NCBI GenBank assembly: GCA_905250125.1
Contig: CAJNOL010000392.1
Location: 83,026-147,025 of the forward strand
From: Rotaria sordida
Lineage: Eukaryota > Rotifera > Eurotatoria > Philodinida > Philodinidae
Direction of reading: 5' to 3'
DNA: 64,000 nt
This document shows, in pieces, positions 37,505 to 49,500 of this stretch (positions within the stretch are counted from its first letter, which is position 1; each line of letters starts with the position of its first letter). The translations under genes were made by a program, and so were the position numbers. Below the pieces are notes generated by a model. It made no database searches. It was given only the letters and a program-made list of their open reading frames with translations, and was not told where the DNA came from.

Positions 37505-40500
37505 ATGGCCGATTCATCACCAACAACTGAAAATAAAAAACTCGATGATTTCTATCAAAGTATTCTATCAAAAGAACCAACTGTTCGATTAGAATGTTTT
37601 TCTGCACTTGAAAATTATTTATCTGATGTAAACACATCACTTGAATGTGAAGACCTAACTGGTTTTATTACTGGTTTATTTAAATGGATTGAAGGCAGTA
37701 ATTTTCGAGTATGACTTTCTTATGATTTATAGATTTTTGAGAATGTTTGTTTGCAATTTAGATTGCTTATAATGGTCTTCGAGCAGTGGAATTACTTATT
37801 GATCGATTAAATTCATATGAATTTGAATGTTTACTTGATAATGGTATTTAAGAAATATTTCGATTGATATAAAAATAGTTCTTTTCTTTTATAATATTTA
37901 GTTGTATCTATAACAGTTGATCGATTGGGTGATGCCAAAGATCAAGTAGAATAAAAGATTTTAAAAGTATAAATTGTAAAACAAAAATTTTATTTAGGTT
38001 CGAGAAGCGGCGTCTAATCTCCTTATAAAATTAATGACAACCTTCACACCACGAGTAAATTTTGTTAATTAAAATAAACTTTACTTCTTTTTTTGTATAT
38101 AGCGTATTTGGGATTTAATACAACCATTATCATTTGATCATAAACAATTTCGTGTAAAAGAAGAAAGTCAACTTTTACTTATAAGATCATTAAATGAGTA
38201 TGTAATCGAAAGCAACCAATTGTTTGATAGAAAAAAAAAGCCTAGAATAAGAACAAAGTTTATCTTACCAATCAATCTTCTGCTTTTTCAATAGAAGTAC
38301 TAGTCGATTTTCTTTTTTATCTGTTTGTTATTGTAACGATCGTTGGGGTTTTTTTACTAACGGAGTCACGACGACAAAAAGCAATCATTTGAATAGTAAA
38401 CAAATAAACGTCTGTATGCCTCATAATTGAACATACACAATCGGCTGTGAGTTACCCTGACTCTCGTCTCTTTTTTCTCTCATATAGCTATAGACACATT
38501 TGTGTATGTCTACGTCCTTCTATCGTCATTAATAAAAGAGATAATACAACAGAACGTAAGAAAAATGCACATACAACTGTTCAACGGTCAACGATCATGA
38601 GAAAGATTTAGCGATATAGCAGAAAGCAAAAGAAAAAAATTCATTCTTACTATCTAATTGTACATGCATTGAGTATAATCAAAAAAGATCTTCTACTCTT
38701 TTTGTCACCTTTCATATCGCTTATCATATCCTTAGAGTGGTACGTCAAGATCATTGTTTTTATCATAACTCACATAAATAATAGTATGTTAACGAATCAA
38801 CCAACAACAATCTCGACAAAACCTACTTCGATTGTAGAGTAAGTTCATAGATGTCACTTTCCTATTGTCTTTCACTTCCGGAATACTTTTCTTTGATTTT
38901 ATTAAAATTAATCTAGTAAAAGAAAAAGAAACCAAACGATTGTTTTTTATATGAATGGCTCAATTTTACTCTGACATTATAACTATATTACTTTTTTTTT
39001 CCATCAATATGAAAGTTATATTTTCATGATGAAATACTTTATCTCTTATTTTGTTTCCAGCACAAAGATGCGACTCTATGTATGTATGTACATGTGTGTA
39101 GAAGGAAAGATAGTGTGGTATGTACACAGCAAATAGATAGAGATATAATGATCGTTAAAGTGCATTACGCAAGATGCAAATGACATATCTCTCCCGTTAA
39201 TGATCATCGTTGCCTTTTACCACTGTCTATTTAATCCAACTGAGTGTTATTCTTATTGTGGATTTTGATCTTTTTCTCTTTCTCTGTATTTTTCCTTGTC
39301 TTATCAACTGTAAGTTAATTTCAGTACAAATAATTTCCTCGTGTCAGTAGACAAGAAAAGGATTAAAATTTTATTAGTGTTACTGATATTGTGTCTAGTC
39401 GAGATGAAACAAGCTAATTCAATACAGATTACCAATGATAAGTAAGTGAAATAGAAATAGATCATTTTTTTTTTCGTAGTTTTATGTAAGTTCGACAACT
39501 TTTGAAACATATAGTTATGAACTTTTGTTTTTTTCTTCTTAAGGTTTGGTGCATCAACACTTCAATTTAGTAAACTTGTTCCACTTATTTGTAAACTTGT
39601 ATCAGATTCAAATGGAACTGTAAACTATTCAAAATATATTGATTTTTAATTATTTTAATTTTTTTGTTTTTTTTTAAATAGGTTCGTCAACAAGCAATTG
39701 ATACGCTTGTAGAAATTTATCGTCATGTTGGAGAAAAAGTTCGTAATGATATTGCTAAACGCGACATACCCGAAGCCAAGTAAATGATTTAATATATTAT
39801 TTTGTCTTTTTTTGTTTAATTCTAATTTTTATTATTTAGATTAAAACAACTTTACGAAAAATTTGATGATGTTATTGCAAGTGGTCGAATGATTGCTAAA
39901 GTAACGGATTCAACAGATGATGGTAAGATACATATTATATAGATGAAATCGAATAAATATTATATATGTATGTGTGAGTGTGTGTGTGTGTGTATGTCAT
40001 CATCCTCAAAATATTCTTTGGATCATTAATCAAAATGGAAGATCGTATTTATATTGCATTAACTCAGTCATCGAAGGTGTAAGGTATACATACATATATA
40101 TAAGATATAAATGATGATAAGTTGATCGTCACATTAAAAAAACCCGCCCCGAAAAAAAAAAGATACAAAATGAGGGATGCATAAATTTATGTGTATGTAC
40201 GACAAACTACCTTTCTATCGTACTTGAACTGATCGAAGCTTGTTAGTTACTTGATACGAGATACGAACAATGAATTCAACTTTACTTGAACAATTTCTTG
40301 GTCCATCATCAACTCGTTTTCAATTACCAACATTATTTGAAGAGGAAAACGATGAACTCTATCCATTAGTTAATATTAAATTTTGTCGATTAAATCGAAC
40401 GAGAAAATTGTTACTAGGTATAAATAAATATTATACATAGATAAGGTCTTGTATTTTACTTACATATAGTTATTAATCTTTTGTATATATTTAAATTCTA

Positions 40501-43500
40501 CACTTTTTCATTCCATATATTTGATGCTTCACTTTTTTGGTACTTCTCTTTGTCTCTCTCTCTCTTTTTCTCTCTCTCCCTCTCTCTCATTGTCTCATGT
40601 TAAACAGTAATAGCTTTATTGAACTCATCTATTGATAGAGTTTTTTTTTTCTCTTTCATATATGCTTGTGTGTGTATGTGTGGGTGAATGTGTTTGAAAA
40701 TTTTTTTCAATAAGCCGAGGCAACGGCAAACACAGAAGGATGATCGTTTATATGCATATGTGTAATTTTCATTGATATTCAAATTCTATACAAAGACGAG
40801 AAAAGAGAACAAAAGAGAAAAAGAAAAAGCATCACATTTACAGATGGTGCCTATTACAGATATGTTTTTAGCTAGTAAACCTCGTAAGGCTGTGTTAATT
40901 GATTTGTTTTTTTTTTTTTTTGATATTATTAAATCTATTTTTAGCTCGTGCAAAATCATCAACAGTAAAATCTCGACGTGATTCGGATGGTAGTGGAACA
41001 GTACCTCGAGCAAGACCAAGTGGTAGTATTCCAGCACGAACAACTATTGGTAGTTCGACTTCAGGAGGTAATTAAATAAAATAAAAAATATTTTGAATGT
41101 AATACAAAAGTAAACAACAGAAACAAGTAAAGTTTCTTCTTCTTCTTCTACCAATCATCGTTCACGTTCATTATCTGGTATACTACGTCCACACTCATCT
41201 ATATCAGCAACAGGAGGTATTATTATCTTTTGTTGTGTTGTGTCACTATTTCGGCTGTTGTTATTTGTTGTGTTATCTGCACTAGTCGGTTTGTAACACG
41301 TGTTTGTGTTATTATTTGACCAAATTACATATATAGATATATATATATATATATATCTTGATAGCTGATGACGTAAGACGTTGATTATGGATCGTATATT
41401 ATATTCTTTTAATTCTAGTTGAGAATAAAAACGATTTTTTTTAATAAATAAGATAAAAATTAAAAATTGTTTTTCTTTTTTTTTTTTATAGCTGCTGCTA
41501 GTGGAGCAGTTGATGAAGCAATATTCGAAGATGCATTCAATGAATCGCATGACATTATGGTAAGGATGATTATTATAACCTATTGTAATCGAAGAAGATA
41601 AAACATCTATTTATATGTCAATATATGCCATATGGCAAATGTTTTATCTCATTAAAAACAATTAAATCATATGAATATTTGTTTTCTTTTATTGAAGTTC
41701 TCATCAGGTAAAGATGTCGAAAATCAATTATTAAATATTCGAGATACACTTGCTGATACTAATAATGATTGGGAAAAACGTATAGAAGCAGTAAGAAATA
41801 AATTAAAAAAAAATCATGTCTTTATTTAAATTTCTGTTTTTATTTTTTTTTTTTTGTAATTAAGCTTAAACGACTACGTTCAATAATATCCGGTGGTGGT
41901 GATCAATATGATGAATTTTTTCGTAATCTTCGTCAACTTGATTTACCTTTAGTAACAACTGTAAAAGATTTACGTTCACAAGTAGTTCGTGAAGCTTGTA
42001 TTACATTAGCATTTATGTCTGTTCGTTGTAAAAATCGTTTTGAACGTACAGCTGAAGGTATTATACCAGCTATGGTTAATCTTATACAAAATAGTGCAAA
42101 AATTATTTCAACAAGTGGAAGTGTTGGTATACGTTATATTGTTAATAATACACAATCAACTAAACTTGTTCCACTTATATTAACTGGTATTGAATCAAAA
42201 TCTAAAGATATTCGAAGGTTTATATAAATATTTTTTGTTTTATATTACTTTTATGAACTTTGCTTTCTTTTTTTTTCTTCTTTAATTTTTAATAGACATA
42301 CATATGACTTATTAATAATCATGCTTTCAAAATGGGATTTTATTTATTTGGATAAACATGGTCAATTAATTCATGATGTTATAAAAAAAGGTTTATCGGA
42401 TGCTGATGCTGATGCAAGAGTATATGCACGAAAAGCATTTGGATTGTTTCGTGAACATTTTTCTCTATTAGCTGATGCACTTCTTGCTACACTTGATTCA
42501 TCAAAAAAGAAAACATTAATGGTTTGTTTAAAAAAAATAATCTTTATCTTTAAAGAATTTCGTTTGTTTTTTTACATATATCAATAAAATAGGGTGAAAT
42601 GAGTAATGCATCAAGTACACAATCATTAGCAAGTATAGGTAGTTCAAGAATACGTAGCACAAAAGAGTATGTGTTTGAAATGTTAACATTTTATTGAATG
42701 TGAGGCTATCTGTTTTTGTTTTTAGTAGTACATCAAGACAAACTCGAACAGTAACTAATGGTAAGAAATAGATAGATTTTGATTTACAGTAGTGAACAAA
42801 AATCTTCGTCGGAGCCGATCTCGACCACTAAATCTGCTGAAGGTCGGAAAATTTATTTATATATCCGTCAGCAAGAATGTAGATCATTGGCATGCGTCAC
42901 CGTTATTGCTTGATTACAAAAGTTTCTTACAAATAATACGACAAATTCTTGATATTTTTACATGTAACTACAATACCGTCTATAGTCTTTCTTCATTCAA
43001 AATTTTTAGTTCATTTGCTTGAATATAAATATTTCTGAATCGTTGGAATCAACAAGATAATTATCTATGTTTCATTTCTCTTTAGTACACGATTTGCTTC
43101 TGAAATTGTGAAAGAAGTTTCTCAAAAAGTTTGAACTCGTTTCAGTGAGTTCTTGACCTCCAAAGGGTAGTAGATGATTTCTCTTCACAATAATGAACAA
43201 AGTCTTTGAAAGTATTGATGAACTTCAAAGAAATTAGTAATGTAGATAGCTGAGATATAGCATTACATATTGAAGAGTCGGCTGATAATAAAATTTAGGT
43301 GCCATCCATTATAACTTCCTTTGTAATCAAGCAATAACAACGCCGCCGCAACGCAAATAATCTACATTCTTGGTGAAGTGCATGTACACAAATTTTCAAA
43401 CGTTCAACACATACAGTGGTCGAGATCGGCTGATGTAGAGACTTTCGTTATCTAAACGAGTTTCTAGATCTCTCCAGTGGAATGACTAATACTAAATCCA

Positions 43501-46500
43501 TAGGGAAATTATATAAGCACTATTGCAGTTACGGCCCTTTATCTTAGCCCAAAATGTAACTAGAAGACTAGTCGATAAGACTCTAGATGAATTTTTTAAC
43601 TATATTTTATGCTCATGTCAGAAATTTCTTTAGGTAAATATTCAAAAACAATTTCTCTCGTTTTTCTCGAGAGTATTCGTTCTAGTGAACTTCATTTTTT
43701 TCTTATTAAGGAGTTTTCTACTCAACTTTCAATATCAAAGCAATTGTGAGTTTTCTAGAAAACATTGCCTAAATTTCGAAGGCGTCAAAAATGAAATAAA
43801 AAAATCTATCTCCCATCCGAAGTAGTAAGGAGTTCTCTTTGAAATGAGAGTAGCTCGAGCATTGTCGTTTGAAATGTATTAGAAAAACATTTGTACAAGT
43901 GAAACTCTTAGTTTGCACTACGACTTCTGAAAGATCAGGCTAGAAGCCGTGAAAATTTTTTTAATCGTGCACTTTCATTAGTCAAACATCTCTAAAAAAT
44001 TGCATAGAAATCTCATGCACTGTATTGAAAATCGATTTTGGATAGAACGTCAGGAAGATGTCTTCAGCCATATCCAAATAGTAGTTTCAATAGCCAATGA
44101 AGTTCTCTTCCGTATCGGAATCGTATGAGAGGAAGATTTCTGAAAAACCAGAGACGGTAGTTTTCAGATGTCAGAAGACTACGTGAAAGTTAGTTTTTAA
44201 GAGCACTAAATTCTGACTAAAATGAGAGATCACTGTGTTTTCTATGACCTTGCCTTAAAAAGTTACAAGTATTTTAAAAAAAAAAGTGTTTTTTAGCAAT
44301 GCTATGATAACTTTCGTTTTATCATACTTATAACTTTTTAAAGGAGGGTCATAGAAAATACGATAATCTCTCGTTTTATTCAAAATTTTGTGCTATTAAA
44401 AACTAATTTTCATATAGTCGTCTAAGACTTTTGGTTTCTCTCTCATAAAATTTCAGTATGGAAGAAAACTTTATTGGCTATTCGAAGCACTATTTGATTT
44501 TAAGTTAAATGCTTGGTATCTATCATATTTTCATATACTTTATTTTCGATTCGAAAATTATCTCTTCTTTTGACGGTAATTTTTTCTGTGTTTTTTTTTT
44601 TAATCTTTCCTATAATATTTGCGTAGTAAAAATGTTCTCAAATGTCAAGTTTTGATTGAAACAAAAGTGATGATTATTGTAAATAGTTTTGTAATTTTTA
44701 TAGACAAACAAAGTTCATCGAGTAATTTAGCTCGATCATCAAGTGCTAATGAACTTGCATTACGAAACAAAAAGGCATCATCAACAGCATACACTAGTAA
44801 GTGATTAATGTATTTAAATAAAATTACAAATTTTTAACTATTTTAAACTATGTAAATTTTATTTGAAATCGATGAAAAAAAAATTTTGTTTTCTTGAGGT
44901 TTAAATACAACTTCTGTTCAAATAGCACATAGTAAGTTGTTGAAATAGGGGGATACACTTTCAAACATTAACATTAAGATAGATGAAAGTATTAAGAATT
45001 TATGGTGATGACCGGTTTTTTTCGTTATACAAATATCTTTTTACTAAGAGAAGTTAGCAGTAATAATGTATCGATCATCACCATAGCGTTCTTCATTTAC
45101 TCACCGACTTTACTGTTCGAGACCATCGAGTTCAATATTTATATACCCGGATCTTAGCTGCACTACTAATTTGAATAAAATCTTTGCGTGTGTGTGTGTG
45201 TGGGTGTTTAATAATCGCTCTTAATTCTACTACTAACATATTTCTTAGGCAATTATGACAATGATCTTATAATAATCAAGTCATAATTGACTGTTAATTT
45301 TTAGAGTATAACCCATTGGATCAGGTCCAAGACCAATCCAATAGGTTCTACTCATCATTACATTCCTAATTCGAAATAAAAATATTTATAAATATTTTTA
45401 TTATTGAATTAGATCGATCTGAAGTACTTACTCAAACAACACATACTAAAAAAGCTTCTTTACTAACATCAACTTCACCAAATATTGTATCCCAATCTCA
45501 ACCGGGTAGTCGTTCGACATCACCCCATCATTTATCATCAATATTACGTACATCAACTAATACTCGTTCACGAATACCAATAGGTTCAAATGGTGGTTCA
45601 CGAATATCAAGTCGAGAATCAAGTCCAGGACGAACACGTATGTATATTGTTTATTTTATTTTTGTTTGATCGTATGAGTTCAAAAACAAAAAAAGATTAT
45701 TATGAAATATTGAGACATTTTTTCAGCGGTGATTGCTAGTGGTGGTGGTGGAAATAAACGTCGATTAGGGCGTAAGTTTTGTAGGATAAATATGTGTTTT
45801 GTTTTGTATGTTAATATCTGAAATTTGATTTTCTTCGTATTTATTTGATTAATCGGGTTTTTGTATTAATATTAACTTTGTAGTTATTTTTATTTTGTTT
45901 CATATTTGATTTGAATTGATTTATTTCTATTTTAGGATCATATGGATATCGAGGACCAGGAAGTGATTATGGTGATCATATTAGTGGACGTCGTTTTAGT
46001 GGTTCATTACATGGTGATAGTGGTGATGATGCATCAGAAACATCAAGTATATGTTCAGAAAGAACATTTGAAGTAAGTTAGTTTTTTTTTTTTAAATAAA
46101 ATATAAGAAGTTTCCCATTGAATTAAAATAGTCATTAGATTAAAAATTGGAACCTTTCTTTTTGATCACATAGATCTCTTACATTAGTTTTGTTTCATTG
46201 ATGATCTTCTTCGAAAATTTATGTATGTTGACGATTAGACAAAATCTCCAATCGATTAAGATATTGTAATAAAATATTGATTTAACTGATTACTTTGCTT
46301 AACTAGCGTAGATCTATCAGAGACTGTTGTCAAGAGCAGGACTATCCTACTGACGTTTTTTTTCATAAAAAATAATTTAAAAGTGTTTTCTAAATGTAAA
46401 CATGAATCTTCCGAGACATGTGTCATCTATGTAATTCCATGTTTTCATTAGTGTTAAGGGTTTTAAAAAACTCTTTTAAAAAAGATTTTCCAATTTTAAT

Positions 46501-49500
46501 CGATAACACAAATTTGAAGAAATAAAAACAAAACAATAAGTTTAAAATCAGATTATAATAATACTATTTTAAACGGTTTTATAGTAATTTTTTAAACACG
46601 GATCATACTCTTTTGAAATAATGTCAACGTGATATGAACACACTAAACATTTAAAAAAAACCGATTAGAATTTTTCATTGGGTTATCAACCCATTCCATA
46701 GTCAACTTCAATGTAAATATCCTGCTCGATCTTGAGGGCAGGACAAGACGAAAAAAAAAAGTGCTTTGTGATGGTCTCTGAGTCCTCTTGAAACAAAAAA
46801 ATTAGCAAAACTAGGAAAGAAGATATTGTTCAATAATTAATGAAAGATGAATAATACATTTCATTCAAAAATTTATTTCTCTTAGGATGTAACTGATATT
46901 TTACGTCGAATGTCTAGTAATGAATGGGCTGAACGAAAAGAAAGTCTCGCAAGTTTATATCATACAATTCGATCAGGACGTACATTCAGGTAAATTTTCA
47001 TAGATAATTCAACTATTTTTAAAAAATAATATTTGTTTTTGTTTTTTAATAGTCCTCCAGAATTAAAACTTTTAACTGAATTATTAACAAAACGTTTTCA
47101 TGATCCAAATTCACAAGTATTTTCAGCATTTCTTGATGTTTTACCAGATTTTATAATAGCTTATAAACGTGAATTGAATGATTGGCTTTATATTTTATTG
47201 ACTCGTTTATTAATTCGTATGGGTGCACCGGATTTACTTGAGTCTGTTTTTAAAAAATTAAAACAATGTTTATCTATTGTTAATACATCATTTGATGTTC
47301 ATGCACAATTTATTGTACTTATTCGTTTTATTAATGATAATTCTTCAGCACCAGGAATTAAAGTTAAAGAAATACTTTTACGTTATTTACAACAACTTAT
47401 ACAACATATGGAACCTGTTGATATAACTAATAATACAGATATTCGAGTTGCTTTATCAAAAATTATTAATTGGTCAAGTGAACCAAAAAGTGTTGAGATG
47501 AGAAAAGTAAACAAACAAAAAAAAAAGATTATTATAATTAAAATAGAATGTATAATTTAATTTTAGATTGCACAAGCTGTTATTCTTGCTCTACATAATC
47601 TCAATCGACCAGAATTTAATTTAATGCTTACTGCTTTACCACAAAATTATCAAGTATTTATTTTTCATTTTAACATTCTTTTCAATTTAGTACTTGTTCA
47701 ATTCTCATATTAATTTAGTATACTTTGTACTTCTTTAGTTATTTTGACTTTTGTGTCCACTTCTTATATTTGAAATACATTGTAAAGGTGAAGTATAGGG
47801 AAAGGTGACTAGAAGGTTTTGACTACAGAACAAAATTTATATAGGTTTGTAGAGATAGACTTCCTATATTTAATGCCGTATGTATTATCAGATTCTACTG
47901 CATACCGTTGACATGTGAATAGATGGTGCCATATTCTAACATGGGCAAGTCGAAGGCTTGCAAACCTACTTATATTTCGCTCTATAGTCCAAAGTTATCG
48001 AAAAAGTTATAGTTGCCTTTCAGAAATCAATATAGACCGAAGACCCCACGTTGTTCAAACTGCTCGAAAATCGGCGGTTGTCCTACATAATTTGTTTTTT
48101 TTTTGTATCACACCGCATGAATATTATTTAAACTCTGACAAAATTGTTAGATTTTAGTCGAAATTGCGTGTCTCCTCTAAATGAGATCATGCTGAAGCCG
48201 CCAGTACCAGCCAAATTCGCTTAGTTTTTGAGTTTGATTTTTTATTAAAGATGGTTCCATCTGACATAAATTATTGTGATGTATTAATATGGACTTTTTA
48301 TAACTTGTAATCGATTTTTTCAAGATTGAAAATAATAATTTCGCAGTGAAATTTTAAAAAAAAGATGAGAAAATCATTCGAACCATTAGTTTTGATGAAA
48401 AATCGATGACTTGAGATGTCATTGTAAAAATTATTCTGACGTTCACTTCGCATCCTGACACATTCACTGAACACTAGTTTATCTTATTTATAAGCAATTT
48501 TGGTTCAATTGAAGCAGACATCATTAATATTATTCGTGTCTTTCATAAATTTATTTCTATCTGAATGTAAAAGTATATCATAAAATGAGAATATTCATAC
48601 TATGATAGTCATAGTTATTCATATATTTCACTGGAAATTATATTCTTGCTTTAAATTTGTCGATCTCTACATTTATTTCAAAATATCTACTGATTAAACT
48701 TAAAATCGACCTATGATATTAAACAATATTTTATTTTTGTAGTATTAACTCTTAAAATAAATGCATATTTTCTATTATCGAACATTTCTCCTTTTTATTT
48801 GTTTCTTTTTTCTATTTCTAGGATGCTGCTGCAAAAGTTATTCGATCTGCTAATGATATGCAATCATCTACTCATTCTCAACTTGATAATAAGTAAAAAA
48901 AAAAATAAACGAATAATTTATTTCCATTATTTCATGTTTATTTCATCTTCTTCTTCTTTTTTTTTATTAGATATGATTTTTTTCAAAGACCAAGTTATTC
49001 TGGTTTAACATCTCCAATGACAACATCAATGCATTCAGATATTCAAAGTCCATCTTATGCATCTGATATGCGTATATTAATGGAAAATATGCAAGCATTA
49101 AATGTAAATAATCATCAAGATGATTTATTATTAATAAATTCTACACCATTAAAAGATAAAGAACAACGTTCAATGATTCCTGTTCGAGCTCATACATCAC
49201 AATCTTATCGTACAACTTTAACACAAAGTCAAATGTCAGAAACATCAGATGTATGTATAATATAAATTATATTATTGAAAATAAAATTCATCGATTATCT
49301 TATTTTAGAGTATTTCTGATACACCTGATCGTCCAGCAGCTATTAATATAGCTCTTAATATAGCAAATACAATAACATTATCAAAAGAACAACGACAACA
49401 TGCATTACGTTGTATATTAAAATTTGCAAAATTAAATGATATTGAAACATGGAATATAGCGTTTAGTAAAACATTAAATATTTTAACACAAATTCTTGAT

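Noticed and set aside
37383-37640. Minus-strand 85-residue frame opposite the CLASP start
   Set aside because: It overlaps conserved CLASP exon 1 and has no recognisable product.
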